DNA of 64,000 bases from Pseudomonas akapageensis (GTDB taxonomy: Bacteria > Pseudomonadota > Gammaproteobacteria > Pseudomonadales > Pseudomonadaceae). The position numbers and the translations under genes were made by a program. Location of the stretch: positions 1-64,000 of the forward strand of contig NZ_VXCP01000027.1 of the NCBI RefSeq assembly GCF_011355085.1. Direction: 5' to 3'. Of this stretch, positions 41,563 to 50,919 are shown in pieces (positions within the stretch are counted from its first letter, which is position 1; the number at the start of each line of letters is the position of its first letter). The notes below the pieces were generated by a model. That model made no database searches, had not been told where the DNA came from, and worked only from the letters and a program-made list of their open reading frames with translations.

Positions 41563-42807
41563 ATGTCCACGCACCAATTTAGTAACTGGTTGTCCCGGTT
41601 CACCCCCGCCTCGTTGAACATCCCGCCCAAAGAATGGCTGCGGGCCGCGTTCGGCGCCCTGCTCGGCGTGCTGATTGCCAGCCTGCTCTGCCAAGAGGCA
41701 TTTGGCAGCGACGTGGCCCTGCATTTGCTCGGGCCGGTGGCAGCTTCGGCTGTTCTGCTGTTTGCCGTTTACTCGGGTGCGCTGGCGCAGCCCTGGTCAA
41801 TCATCGGCAGCTACCTGGTGGCCACGCTGGTGGCGTTGCTGGTGGCGCATGTGTTTGGCCGCTCAGTGTTCAGCGCCTGCCTGGCGGTGGGCCTGTCGCT
41901 GGCCATCATGTGCCCGCTACGTTGCCTGCACCCGCCGAGCGGGGGGCTGGCCCTGAGCCTGGTGCTGGCCGATGCCAGCCTCGGCCAGATGGGTGTGCAG
42001 GTGATCTACCCGGTCATGCTCAATGCCGTGAGCCTGCTGGGCATGGCCTTGATCTACAACAATCTGACAGGCGTGCGCTATCCCAAACGTCATGCCGCAC
42101 CGCAGGATTTGCACCACACCCTCGACCCTTCACCCGAGCAACGAGTAGGGATCAATTCAAGGGACCTGGACCAGGCGCTGGAGGAGATCGGCGAGTTTGT
42201 CGACGTCACTCGCGAAGACCTGGAGCAGATCATCCTGGCGACCGAGAAGCACGCCGTGCGGCGTAGCCTGGGGAATATTGCGGCGCAGCATGTCATGTCC
42301 CGGGACGTGCAATGCGCTACGCCTCAGACCACCCTTGAGCATGCCCTGAAAATGTTCAGCAGCCATCATCTGAAAACCCTGCCGGTGCTCAATGAAGACC
42401 GCCATCTGGTCGGGATCGTCAGTCTGGTCGATTTGATCGGACACCCGCTCACGCGCAGACAGTGGAGCTGGCGCGGCCTGCTGGGCCTGCATCGTCAGGA
42501 AACCCTGGAAAAGGTCATGAGCCACCCGGTGACCTGCGTACAGAGCAATACCCATATCGTCGACATGATCCCGCTGCTATCGAGCCAGGGCCTGCATTGC
42601 CTGCCGGTACTGGAGGGCGACGAACTGGTGGGCGTGATCACCCAGACCGACCTCATCGCCGCCTTGCATCGTCACCTGGTCACCCATGCCGATGACGCTC
42701 AGGTCATCGGATCCCAGCGCTGGGACCAGTCAATGTCGGTCTTGACGACTTCGCGCAACAACTCGAAAGATTTTTGCAGCGCCGCCGAATCACGCTCGCG
42801 TGAATAG
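41563..42807 (+). CDS. HPP-family membrane protein with CBS-domain pair
   Basis: This 414-residue inner-membrane protein has an N-terminal HPP domain of about four to five helices with the signature LHPPSGGLAL (about residues 124-133) and a cytosolic C-terminal CBS pair (about 240-375; VMSRDVQCATP and VMSHPVTCVQ). CBS pairs bind adenine nucleotides and may gate the membrane part. HPP proteins have been linked to nitrite transport in plastids and cyanobacteria; the bacterial role is open. Its last 109 bp overlap the convergent LysR gene. Confidence 0.88.
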   Translation: MSTHQFSNWLSRFTPASLNIPPKEWLRAAFGALLGVLIASLLCQEAFGSDVALHLLGPVAASAVLLFAVYSGALAQPWSIIGSYLVATLVALLVAHVFGRSVFSACLAVGLSLAIMCPLRCLHPPSGGLALSLVLADASLGQMGVQVIYPVMLNAVSLLGMALIYNNLTGVRYPKRHAAPQDLHHTLDPSPEQRVGINSRDLDQALEEIGEFVDVTREDLEQIILATEKHAVRRSLGNIAAQHVMSRDVQCATPQTTLEHALKMFSSHHLKTLPVLNEDRHLVGIVSLVDLIGHPLTRRQWSWRGLLGLHRQETLEKVMSHPVTCVQSNTHIVDMIPLLSSQGLHCLPVLEGDELVGVITQTDLIAALHRHLVTHADDAQVIGSQRWDQSMSVLTTSRNNSKDFCSAAESRSRE

Positions 42808-43562
42808 ATCAGGTAGGTCGGATAGCTGAACTCTGGCGCCTTGGGCACCCTTTCCAGCACACCGCTATCGATGTAACTCTGCACGACGCGGGTACGGAAA
42901 TAGCCCGAGCCGCCGTGCTCCAGAATGTATTGCAGCGCCAGTGGTCCCAGGTTGAAGGTGACCGCCGCCTTGGCGCGATCGGGGAGCGCAGCGTCATGCC
43001 GGCGCCGAAAGTCCTCGCCCCAATCGACATATACATAAGGTTCGGGCCGCGCCACCGAACGGATCATGATGAGCTTTTCTTCGAACAACTGCTCGACCTG
43101 CAGGCCGGGCCAATAGGTCGGCTGATAGACCAAAGCAGCGTCCAGCACGCCCAGTTCCAGCTGCCGCAGCAAGCTTTCACCGTCCTTGATTTCCGTGCGC
43201 AAGGCATGGGTGGGTATCCGCTCGCGCAGTACGCCAACCCAGTTGAGCATCAACGGGTTGCACAGGCTGACTTCACCGCCGATATGCAGCACATTGTGAT
43301 AACCCTCCGGCAGCGGGAGGTCGCGCCGCGCCGCCTCCCAGGTCTGCACCAACTGATTGGCATAGACGACAAAGGCTTCGCCGTCGGCGGTCAGGCTGGC
43401 ACCGGCACGATTGCGCACGAACAGCTTGCAGTCGAGCTGGCTTTCCAGCTTCTGCACCCGGGCGGTGATGGCGGTTTGTGTGACATGGAGTTTCTGGGCA
43501 GCCGCCACCAGGCTGCCAGAGCGTACGATTTCCAGGAAGGTACGGGCCAGATCGAGGTCCAT
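42699..43562 (-). CDS. LysR-family transcriptional regulator
   Basis: This 287-residue regulator has the N-terminal helix-turn-helix (SLVAAAQKLHVTQTAITARV) starting at MDLDLARTFLE and a substrate-binding domain from about residue 90. The ATG at 43562 matches the family start; a longer frame runs toward the xseB promoter. Its 3' end overlaps the end of the HPP-CBS gene by 109 bp on the opposite strand. Target genes are not evident. Confidence 0.9.
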   Translation of the reverse strand: MDLDLARTFLEIVRSGSLVAAAQKLHVTQTAITARVQKLESQLDCKLFVRNRAGASLTADGEAFVVYANQLVQTWEAARRDLPLPEGYHNVLHIGGEVSLCNPLMLNWVGVLRERIPTHALRTEIKDGESLLRQLELGVLDAALVYQPTYWPGLQVEQLFEEKLIMIRSVARPEPYVYVDWGEDFRRRHDAALPDRAKAAVTFNLGPLALQYILEHGGSGYFRTRVVQSYIDSGVLERVPKAPEFSYPTYLIYSRERDSAALQKSFELLREVVKTDIDWSQRWDPMT

Positions 43563-43705
43563 AGGCTGTCCGATGCGCGATAATGGGCCCATTGTAGTGG
43601 CATTGGTTGCCCCGTGGGCAAAGCTGCAGGTCAGCCCCTGGATTTGCCCGCCAGCCCCGGCTCTGCTAGTGTCGCGCCGTTTGAACACCTACCGAGATAG
43701 CCGCC

Positions 43706-43948
43706 ATGGCCCGAAAAAAAGCTGCCGTTGATTTCGAGCAATCCCTCGCCGAGCTGCAAACGCTGGTCGAGCGCCTGGAAAACGGCGAGCTGTCGCTGGA
43801 AGACTCCCTGACCGCGTTCGAGCAAGGCATCCGCCTGACCCGCGACTGCCAGGGCGCGCTGGCCCAGGCCGAGCAAAAGGTGCAGATCCTGCTCGAACGT
43901 GACGGTGAACTCGCGCAAGAACCCTTCGATGTGGAACAACCTGAATGA
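43706..43948 (+). CDS. xseB: Exodeoxyribonuclease VII small subunit
   Basis: This 80-residue helical protein, with FEQSLAELQTLVERLENGELSLEDSL, is the small subunit that assembles on XseA to form the single-strand-specific exonuclease VII in the cytosol. It heads the conserved xseB-ispA-dxs cluster and overlaps ispA by four bases (ATGA). Confidence 0.96.
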   Translation: MARKKAAVDFEQSLAELQTLVERLENGELSLEDSLTAFEQGIRLTRDCQGALAQAEQKVQILLERDGELAQEPFDVEQPE

Positions 43949-44832
43949 TTGCCACCTACCAGGCCATTTGCCAGGCCCGCGTCAACGATGCACTGGACAG
44001 CCTGTTCATTGCGCCCTCGGTTGAGCTGACCCGCCTCTATGAGGCCATGCGCTACAGCGTGATGAACGGCGGTAAACGCGTTCGTCCGCTGCTGGCCTAC
44101 GCCGCCTGCGAAGCCCTGGGCGGCGCGGCAGAACACGCCAATGGCGCCGCCTGCGCGGTCGAGCTGATCCACGCCTATTCGCTGGTGCATGACGACCTGC
44201 CGGCCATGGACGACGACGATCTGCGTCGCGGCCAGCCGACCACGCACAAGGCGTTCGACGAAGCCTGTGCAATCCTCGCCGGCGACGGCCTGCAGAGCCT
44301 GGCTTTCACCGCCCTGCTCGACCCGCGCCTGAGCCCCCAGGATGAGCGCACCCGCCTGACCATGGTGCAGGCCCTGGCCCAGGCCGCAGGCCCCGCCGGC
44401 ATGGTCGGTGGCCAGGCCATCGACCTGGGTTCGGTCGGCCTCAAGCTGGACCAGAAGGCCCTCGAGCTCATGCATCGGCACAAGACCGGCGCCCTGATCG
44501 AGGCCAGCGTCACCCTCGGCGCCCTTGCCAGCGGTCGTGCCGAGGAATCCGAGCTCCAGTCGCTGCAGACCTATGCCAAAGCCATTGGCCTGGCGTTCCA
44601 GGTGCAGGACGACATCCTCGACGTCGAGAGTGACACCGCGACCCTGGGCAAGCGCCAGGGCGCCGATATTGCCCGCGACAAGCCGACCTACCCGGCACTG
44701 CTGGGCCTGGATGCGGCCAAGGCTTATGCCCTGGAACTGCGCGACCAGGCACTGCATGCGCTGCGTCCATTCGACGCAGCGGCCGAGCCGTTGCGTGATC
44801 TGGCTCGGTATATTGTCGAGCGGCGTAGCTAA
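43945..44832 (+). CDS. ispA: Farnesyl diphosphate synthase
   Basis: This 295-residue prenyltransferase condenses isopentenyl diphosphate with dimethylallyl and geranyl diphosphate to farnesyl diphosphate. The first Asp-rich motif DDLPAMDDDD starts at D83 and the second, DDILD, at D222; GGKRVRP and TGALI are also present. It overlaps xseB and is followed by a REP pair and dxs, so two enzymes of isoprenoid synthesis are clustered. Confidence 0.97.
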   Translation: MIATYQAICQARVNDALDSLFIAPSVELTRLYEAMRYSVMNGGKRVRPLLAYAACEALGGAAEHANGAACAVELIHAYSLVHDDLPAMDDDDLRRGQPTTHKAFDEACAILAGDGLQSLAFTALLDPRLSPQDERTRLTMVQALAQAAGPAGMVGGQAIDLGSVGLKLDQKALELMHRHKTGALIEASVTLGALASGRAEESELQSLQTYAKAIGLAFQVQDDILDVESDTATLGKRQGADIARDKPTYPALLGLDAAKAYALELRDQALHALRPFDAAAEPLRDLARYIVERRS

Positions 44833-44848
44833 GTAGCTGAAGGCCTCA

Positions 44849-44934
44849 TCGCTGGCAAGTCGAGTCGTCGCACCGCAGCTCCCACAGAGAATATGCAAAC
44901 GCTGCAAAAACTGTGGGAGCTGGCTTGCCAGCGA
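44849..44934. repeat. REP-like inverted repeat pair
   Basis: Outer arms TCGCTGGCAAG and CTTGCCAGCGA and inner arms built on CAGCTCCCACAG/CTGTGGGAGCTG form a large imperfect palindrome between ispA and dxs. This is the common REP type of the P. fluorescens/putida group. Confidence 0.85.
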
Positions 44935-45037
44935 TTGCTGCACCGCAGACTATGCTGGCACACCCGCTCCCCAACGAGCAGTCTCCGACGCAATAAGGTA
45001 AACTGCCGCCCTCTTCAAACCTATAATGATTCGCCTG

Positions 45038-46936
45038 ATGCCCACGACGTTTCAAGAGATTCCCCGCGAACGCCCGATTACGCCCCTGCTCGACCGCGCC
45101 GACACCCCTGCCGGTTTGCGCCGTCTGGGCGAAGCGGAGCTGGACACCCTGGCCGACGAATTGCGCCAGGAGTTGCTCTATACGGTTGGCCAGACAGGCG
45201 GACATTTCGGTGCTGGCCTGGGCGTAATCGAGCTGACGATCGCTCTGCATTACGTCTTCGACACGCCCGACGACCGTCTGGTGTGGGACGTTGGCCATCA
45301 GGCCTATCCGCACAAGATCCTCACGGGTCGGCGCAAGGCGATGGGCAGCCTGCGCCAGAAGGACGGCCTCGCCGCGTTCCCACGCCGCTCCGAGAGCGAG
45401 TACGACACCTTTGGCGTCGGCCACTCGAGCACCTCGATCAGTGCGGCCCTGGGCATGGCTATCGCTGCGCGCCTGCAGAACAGCCCGCGCAAGTCGATCG
45501 CCGTGATCGGCGACGGCGCCTTGACCGCTGGCATGGCCTTCGAGGCCCTGAACCATGCACCTGAAGTCGGCGCCGACATGCTGGTGATCCTCAACGACAA
45601 CGATATGTCGATCTCGCGTAATGTCGGCGGGCTGTCGAATTACCTGGCCAAGATTCTCTCCAGCCGTACGTATGCAAGCATGCGCGAAGGCAGCAAGAAA
45701 GTCCTGTCGCGCCTGCCCGGCGCCTGGGAAATCGCCCGCCGCACCGAAGAATATGCCAAGGGCATGCTGGTTCCCGGCACGCTGTTCGAAGAACTGGGCT
45801 GGAACTACATTGGTCCGATCGACGGCCATGACCTGCCGACCCTGATCGCCACGCTGCGCAACATGCGCGACCTCAAGGGGCCGCAGTTCCTGCACGTCGT
45901 GACCAAAAAGGGCAAGGGCTTCGCCCCGGCCGAGGTCGACCCGATCGGCTACCACGCGATCACCAAGCTCGAACCGCTCGACGCGCCTGCCGCCGCCCCG
46001 AAAAAGCCCAGCGGGCCAAAATACTCGGCGGTGTTCGGCCAATGGCTGTGTGACATGGCCGACGCCGATGAGCGCCTGGTCGGAATCACCCCGGCCATGA
46101 AAGAAGGCTCGGACCTGGTCGCCTTCAGCGAGCGCTTCCCCGATCGCTACTTCGATGTCGCCATCGCCGAACAGCATGCGGTCACCCTGGCCGCCGGCAT
46201 GGCCTGCGAAGGCTCGAAACCGGTCGTGGCGATCTATTCGACCTTCCTGCAGCGCGCCTACGATCAGCTGATCCATGACGTTGCCGTGCAGAACCTCGAC
46301 GTACTATTCGCCATCGACCGCGCAGGCCTGGTGGGCGAAGACGGCCCGACCCACGCCGGCAGCTTCGACCTGTCGTTCCTGCGTTGCATCCCCGGCATGC
46401 TGGTGATGACCCCGAGCGATGAAAACGAGCTGCGCAAGATGCTCACCACCGGCCACCTGTACGCCGGCCCCGCTGCCGTGCGCTATCCGCGTGGCACCGG
46501 CCCGAATGCGCCGATCGAAACCACGCTCGAACCGCTGGAAATCGGCAAGGGCGTGATTCGTCGCCAAGGCAGGAAAGCCGCACTGCTGGTATTCGGCGTG
46601 CAGCTGGCCGACGCCTTGAAAGTGGCCGAAAAGCTCGATGCGACCGTGGTCGACATGCGCTTCGTCAAGCCACTGGACGAAGCCCTCGTACGCGAGATCG
46701 CCAACAGCCACGAGCTGCTGGTGACCATCGAAGAGAACGCGATCATGGGCGGCGCCGGTGCTGCTGTGAGCGAATTCCTCGCACGGGAAAACCTCCTCAA
46801 GCCTGTGCTGCACCTTGGCCTGCCGGACATCTATGTCGAGCACGCAAAACCTGCACAAATGCTCGCCGAGTGCGGCTTGAACGAAGCGGGCATCGAAGCC
46901 GCCGTCAGCCAGCGCCTACAGCTACTGGGTAGCTGA
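45038..46936 (+). CDS. dxs: 1-deoxy-D-xylulose-5-phosphate synthase
   Basis: This 632-residue thiamine-diphosphate enzyme makes 1-deoxy-D-xylulose 5-phosphate from pyruvate and glyceraldehyde 3-phosphate, the first step of the MEP pathway. The cofactor motif GDGALTAGMAFEALNHA and the transketolase-like DRAGLVGEDGPTHAG are present. The ATG at 45038 (MPTTFQEIPRERP) is the usual pseudomonad start; an in-frame ATG four codons earlier has no better ribosome site. Confidence 0.97.
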   Translation: MPTTFQEIPRERPITPLLDRADTPAGLRRLGEAELDTLADELRQELLYTVGQTGGHFGAGLGVIELTIALHYVFDTPDDRLVWDVGHQAYPHKILTGRRKAMGSLRQKDGLAAFPRRSESEYDTFGVGHSSTSISAALGMAIAARLQNSPRKSIAVIGDGALTAGMAFEALNHAPEVGADMLVILNDNDMSISRNVGGLSNYLAKILSSRTYASMREGSKKVLSRLPGAWEIARRTEEYAKGMLVPGTLFEELGWNYIGPIDGHDLPTLIATLRNMRDLKGPQFLHVVTKKGKGFAPAEVDPIGYHAITKLEPLDAPAAAPKKPSGPKYSAVFGQWLCDMADADERLVGITPAMKEGSDLVAFSERFPDRYFDVAIAEQHAVTLAAGMACEGSKPVVAIYSTFLQRAYDQLIHDVAVQNLDVLFAIDRAGLVGEDGPTHAGSFDLSFLRCIPGMLVMTPSDENELRKMLTTGHLYAGPAAVRYPRGTGPNAPIETTLEPLEIGKGVIRRQGRKAALLVFGVQLADALKVAEKLDATVVDMRFVKPLDEALVREIANSHELLVTIEENAIMGGAGAAVSEFLARENLLKPVLHLGLPDIYVEHAKPAQMLAECGLNEAGIEAAVSQRLQLLGS

Positions 46937-46942
46937 TCGAAA

Positions 46943-46964
46943 GCGGCGCACGCCTGTGCGCCGC
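46943..46964. terminator. Perfect 9-bp hairpin between dxs and btuB
   Basis: GCGGCGCAC and GTGCGCCGC flank the loop GCCT seven bases after the dxs stop. It lacks a T-run, so it may be a weak terminator or a leader hairpin for btuB. There is no room here for a cobalamin riboswitch. Confidence 0.5.
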
Positions 46965-46988
46965 GCCTCACCGCGTTACGGATTACCG

Positions 46989-48872
46989 ATGAAACTCTCG
47001 CGCATTGCCCTGACCCTCTCGCTGCTGCCGGCCGGCCAGCTGCTGGCCGACTCATTCGAACGTGAACAAGCGCTGAAGCTGCCCGATGTACTGATCAGCG
47101 CCAACCGCCAAGTCGAAGCGCGCAACGACAGCAGCGCCGCCAACACCGTCTTTACCCGCGACGACATCGACCGTCTGCAGCCGAACAGCGTGCCTGACCT
47201 GCTGCGCCGCGTGCCTGGCGTGCAGGTCGTACAAACCGGCGGACGCGGCAGCCTGCCGGGGATTTATATCCGCGGCACCCGCTCTGCGCAAAGCCTGGTG
47301 CTGGTGGATGGCCAGCGCATCGGCAACTCGACTTCCGGGGACAGTAATCTGCAGCACCTGAACATCGATCAGATCGAGCGCGTGGAAGTGCTGCGCGGCT
47401 CGCGATCGGTGATCTACGGCAGCGATGCGATTGGCGGGGTGATCCAGATCTTTACCCGGCGCGGCGCCGAACCGGGCCTGCAATCGCGTCTGCACCTGGG
47501 CTTTGGCAACTATGGGACCTGGGAGCGCAGCCTGGGGCTGTCCGGTGGCGACGAACAAACCCGCTTCAATCTCGGCGCCAGCCTCGATGAAACCGCCGGC
47601 ATCAACCGCACCCATGAGTCGTTCCCCAGCGATCGCGATCACGATGCCTACCGCAACAAGTCGGTCAGCTTCAGCCTGAGCCATGCCTTCAGCGATGACC
47701 TGGAAGCTGGCCTGAACGTGCTGGATAACCGCGGCAAAAGCGAGTTCGATAACCCGTTCGGCCGTTTCGACCTGACCACGTTCGAGTCCGTCGAACAGCA
47801 ACCGTACAACGACTTCACTGTGAGCAGTGTCAGCAGTTACGTCGATGCTCGCATCAATGACCACTGGAAATCCCGCGTCGAACTGGGCCACAGCGAAAAC
47901 CTGGAAACCTCCCTCGACAAGCTGAGTGATGAGCACAGCGTATTCAACACTTACCGCGACTCCGCGAACTGGCAGAACGACTTGACGCTCGACGAGCGCA
48001 ACAGCCTGCTGCTGGGCGTGGACTGGTATGAAGACCAGGTCAACAGCAGCACGCCCTTCGAGGAAGACAGTCGCTGGAACCGCGCCGCCTTTGTCCAGCA
48101 TCGCTTCCAGGCGCAAAGCTTTTCCACCGAACTGGGCCTGCGCCATGACCAGAACCAGCAGTTCGGCGGGCAGAACAGCTGGAGCGGTACCTTCACCCTG
48201 CCGCTCAACCCCGAAAACGATGTGCTGCTGAGCTACAGCGAAGGCTTCCGCGCACCGACCTTCAATGATTTGTATTACCCGGGTTTCAGCAACCCGAACC
48301 TCAAGCCCGAAACCTCGAAAAGCTATGAACTGCAGTGGCGCAGCCAGCTGAGCGAAACCAGCCGCCTGGAAACCTCGCTCTACCGCACCAACCTTGAAGA
48401 CGCGATCATTTTCGGCAGCAATTCACGCCCGGAGAACGTCGCCTCGGCTCGAATCGATGGCTTCGAAGCTGCGCTGAAACAGGAGCTGTTCGGCTGGCAG
48501 AGCAACCTGGGCCTGGCAATCATCGACCCACGCGATCGCGACAGCGGCCACACCCTGGCCCGCCGCGCACGCAGGACCTTGAGCCTGGACCTGGACCGGC
48601 AGTTCGATCGCCTCGGCCTCGGCGCTAGCTGGCAGGCGGTGAGCAGCAGCTACGACGACCTGGACAACCGCAACCGATTGGGCGGTTATGGCTTGCTCGG
48701 GCTGCGCAGCAGCTGGCTGCTCAATCGCGAGATCTCACTGGAAATGAAGGTCGACAACCTGCTGGACAAGGGCTACAGCCGCGCCCTCTACAGCCATGCC
48801 GGCAATGAATACGGTTATCGGGAAGAAGGCCGTGCCTGGATGTTTGGGGTGACCTGGACACCGGAGATTTAA
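46989..48872 (+). CDS. btuB: TonB-dependent vitamin B12 receptor
   Basis: This 627-residue outer-membrane protein has a signal peptide (ending near LLA-DS), a TonB-box-like DVLISANR stretch, a plug domain (LLRRVPGVQVVQTGGRG) and a beta barrel ending in the C-terminal WMFGVTWTPEI. It is of BtuB length and class. The cobalamin-binding periplasmic protein gene btuF is convergent just downstream, which supports B12 as ligand. The ATG at 46989 starts the signal peptide. Confidence 0.9.
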   Translation: MKLSRIALTLSLLPAGQLLADSFEREQALKLPDVLISANRQVEARNDSSAANTVFTRDDIDRLQPNSVPDLLRRVPGVQVVQTGGRGSLPGIYIRGTRSAQSLVLVDGQRIGNSTSGDSNLQHLNIDQIERVEVLRGSRSVIYGSDAIGGVIQIFTRRGAEPGLQSRLHLGFGNYGTWERSLGLSGGDEQTRFNLGASLDETAGINRTHESFPSDRDHDAYRNKSVSFSLSHAFSDDLEAGLNVLDNRGKSEFDNPFGRFDLTTFESVEQQPYNDFTVSSVSSYVDARINDHWKSRVELGHSENLETSLDKLSDEHSVFNTYRDSANWQNDLTLDERNSLLLGVDWYEDQVNSSTPFEEDSRWNRAAFVQHRFQAQSFSTELGLRHDQNQQFGGQNSWSGTFTLPLNPENDVLLSYSEGFRAPTFNDLYYPGFSNPNLKPETSKSYELQWRSQLSETSRLETSLYRTNLEDAIIFGSNSRPENVASARIDGFEAALKQELFGWQSNLGLAIIDPRDRDSGHTLARRARRTLSLDLDRQFDRLGLGASWQAVSSSYDDLDNRNRLGGYGLLGLRSSWLLNREISLEMKVDNLLDKGYSRALYSHAGNEYGYREEGRAWMFGVTWTPEI

Positions 48873-48888
48873 CCCCCCCTGATCCCCC

Positions 48889-48984
48889 TCGTTCCCACGC
48901 TCCGCGTGGGAATGCCTCTCCTGACGCGCAGCAAAGCGACGCAGAGCGTCGGTCACTGCATTCCCACGCGGAGCGTGGGAACGA
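48889..48984. repeat. REP-like inverted repeat pair, second type
   Basis: The left arm begins TCGTTCCCACGCTCCGCG and is mirrored exactly at the right end, with a CGCAGC...GACGCAGAGCGTC middle. It lies between the convergent btuB and btuF genes and differs in sequence from the copy near 44.9 kb. Confidence 0.85.
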
Positions 48985-48994
48985 GAGTAGGCAG

Positions 48995-49774
48995 TCAGCG
49001 TTCGGGGGCTATCAACGCGCACAGCTTGGCCGTCGCCCCAATCATCTGCCCACTCGGCCGCTCCAGACCATTATCGGTCACCAACAACAGTCGCCCATGC
49101 GACCAGGCTTTCCACGCATCCAATTGCGACTGACTGGTCGCCAGGATCGCCTGTGGATCACGTTGCAGCACCGACTCCAGACTGACCTGGGGCGCCGGCA
49201 AGGTCAGGTCGTCGAACACATTGCGCGCGCCACAAGTCTTCAGGGCATCGCTGATGATCTGGCCGCCCCCCACGGTGTAGAGCGGTCTATCCCAGATCTG
49301 GTAGAACACTGGCAGAGGTTCGGCGCGTCGATAGCGCTGACGCAGGGACGCCAGCTGCGTGCGCAATTCGGCGGCTTGCTTCCGGCCTTGCGCAGGGGTG
49401 CCAAGTCGATCGGCGATGGCTTCGATCTGGGCAATGAGTTCGTCGAGGCTATGGGGTTCGGCAACGAAGGTAGGAATGCCGAAGTGGTCGAGTTGCTCGC
49501 GCTGAGCCGGGCCGACGCTGCCGGGCCAGAGCAATAGCAGATCAGGCTTGAGGCTGAGCAGGCGCTCCATGTCCAGTTGGCCATATTGCCCTACTGACGG
49601 CAGACCCTTGAGCGAAGCAGGCCGCTCGCCGGCATCCAGCACACCGACCAGTCGATCGGCAGCGCCAAGTTCCACAACGATTTCTGTCAGGGACGGCGCC
49701 AGGGTGACCACTCGCTCGACCGCCTCGGCGGCCCCGCACAGGGCCAGCAACAGGCAAGCGAGCAGGCGCAGCAT
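48995..49774 (-). CDS. btuF: Cobalamin-binding periplasmic protein
   Basis: This 259-residue protein has a signal peptide (MLRLLACLLLALCGAAEA) and a type III periplasmic binding fold (VVTLAPSLTEIVVELGAADRLVG, LLSLKPDLLLLW). It should pass cobalamin to an inner-membrane importer, which is not encoded nearby. The ATG overlaps the stop codon of the membrane-protein gene upstream (TGATG). The frame remains open far upstream, but that portion is not homologous. Confidence 0.9.
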   Translation of the reverse strand: MLRLLACLLLALCGAAEAVERVVTLAPSLTEIVVELGAADRLVGVLDAGERPASLKGLPSVGQYGQLDMERLLSLKPDLLLLWPGSVGPAQREQLDHFGIPTFVAEPHSLDELIAQIEAIADRLGTPAQGRKQAAELRTQLASLRQRYRRAEPLPVFYQIWDRPLYTVGGGQIISDALKTCGARNVFDDLTLPAPQVSLESVLQRDPQAILATSQSQLDAWKAWSHGRLLLVTDNGLERPSGQMIGATAKLCALIAPER

Positions 49775-50193
49775 CAAGCCAACTGGCGTGGAATACGGTA
49801 GAGATAAAGCAGCACCAGACTGGAGACGGCCAGCAGGACCAGCGGAACCGCTTCCAGTCCGACAGGCACCGCCAATGCTGCGATCCAGGCTGGCAAGCCG
49901 GCCACCAACAGGGCTGTGCGCCGGGTGTGTGCCAGGGCGTTCCAGGCGGCAGGCTCCTGAGGGGTGTCCAAGGCCTTTTGAGTCGCGATCAAGGCATGCT
50001 TGTAGGCCGCGAAACGCGGCAGGCTGATAAACATCGAGGCGACGCCGGCGATGAAAAACGGCATGACCAGAACCGGAAACAGCGGCTTGTTGCTGCCGAA
50101 GGCCCAGCCCATGACCAGCAAAGGCAACAAGGTCAACGCCAACTGCTGCCACCAGGTTACGGCCAGGCGGCGGCGAATTTGCGGCCGGGTCAC
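49774..50193 (-). CDS. Small inner-membrane protein of unknown function
   Basis: This 139-residue protein has about four hydrophobic segments (ALTLLPLLVMGWAF, LVMPFFIAGVASMFI, LLVAGLPAWIAALAV, LVLLAVSSLVLLYLY). It lies between ribA (4-bp GTGA overlap) and btuF (1-bp overlap), so all three are translationally coupled. It may assist B12 uptake, but that is inference from position; no family name is certain. Confidence 0.8.
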   Translation of the reverse strand: MTRPQIRRRLAVTWWQQLALTLLPLLVMGWAFGSNKPLFPVLVMPFFIAGVASMFISLPRFAAYKHALIATQKALDTPQEPAAWNALAHTRRTALLVAGLPAWIAALAVPVGLEAVPLVLLAVSSLVLLYLYRIPRQLA

Positions 50194-50807
50194 GCCGAGC
50201 CGGCCTCACCCTGGTGCTCGTTGCCCATCATGTGGCCGAGCTTGCCGGCCTTGGTGGCCAGGTAGTGCTTGTTGTGTGGGTTGTGCCCGGTGTGCAGCGG
50301 CACGCGCTCGGCCACGGCGATGCCCATGGTGGTCAGCGCCTTGACCTTGCGCGGGTTGTTGGTCATCAAACGCAGGGATTTGACGCCCAGGTGCTCGAGC
50401 ATTGGCAGGCACATGGCGTAGTCGCGCTGATCAGCGGCAAACCCCAGGCGCTCGTTGGCTTCGACGGTATCGGCGCCGCCATCTTGCAATTCATAAGCGC
50501 GAATCTTGTTGAGCAGGCCGATGCCGCGACCTTCCTGACGCAGGTACAGCAGGACGCCACGACCTTCGCGGGCAATCGCCTGCAAGGCCGCCTCGAGCTG
50601 GGAGCCGCAGTCGCAGCGCTGGCTGAACAAGGCATCGCCGGTCAGGCATTCGGAATGCAGGCGACCCAGCACCGGTTCCCCATCCGCCACGTCCCCGAGA
50701 CTGAGCACGACGTGCTCGCGACCGGTGGCCTCATCGAGAAAACCATGCATGGTGAATTTTGCAAAGGGGGTGGGCAGCTGAGAAGCGGCAACGAAGACGA
50801 CGGGCAC
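50190..50807 (-). CDS. ribA: GTP cyclohydrolase II
   Basis: This 205-residue enzyme opens GTP to a diaminopyrimidine, the first step of riboflavin synthesis. Zinc ligands Cys54, Cys65 and Cys67 lie in SECLTG...CDCG, and the catalytic GRGIGLLNKIRAY stretch is intact. The start is GTG at 50807 behind AGGAG, giving the usual MPVVFVAAS N-terminus; two ATGs upstream are in frame but lack support. It supplies the activity that the RibB fusion protein at 54236 appears to have lost. Confidence 0.95.
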   Translation of the reverse strand: MPVVFVAASQLPTPFAKFTMHGFLDEATGREHVVLSLGDVADGEPVLGRLHSECLTGDALFSQRCDCGSQLEAALQAIAREGRGVLLYLRQEGRGIGLLNKIRAYELQDGGADTVEANERLGFAADQRDYAMCLPMLEHLGVKSLRLMTNNPRKVKALTTMGIAVAERVPLHTGHNPHNKHYLATKAGKLGHMMGNEHQGEAGSA

Positions 50808-50919
50808 CGTGTGCTCCTGATCAGTATTGAACATGAAAATTGGCAAGGAGCGCATTGTAACAGCAGCTCCGTGCTGACGCTTAGGCTGAATTATCGGAGA
50901 TATTGATCAAATAGTTCGA

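Noticed and set aside
43666..46276. Two long antisense open frames over xseB-ispA and dxs
   Set aside because: Both lie opposite well-known core enzymes and show no family features.
46937..46988. Cobalamin riboswitch before btuB
   Set aside because: The 52-bp gap is too short and lacks the B12-box sequence.
48995..50209. A 404-residue reading of btuF
   Set aside because: The extra N-terminal part lies opposite or out of frame with the coupled membrane-protein gene and is not homologous; a signal peptide begins at the internal ATG at 49774.
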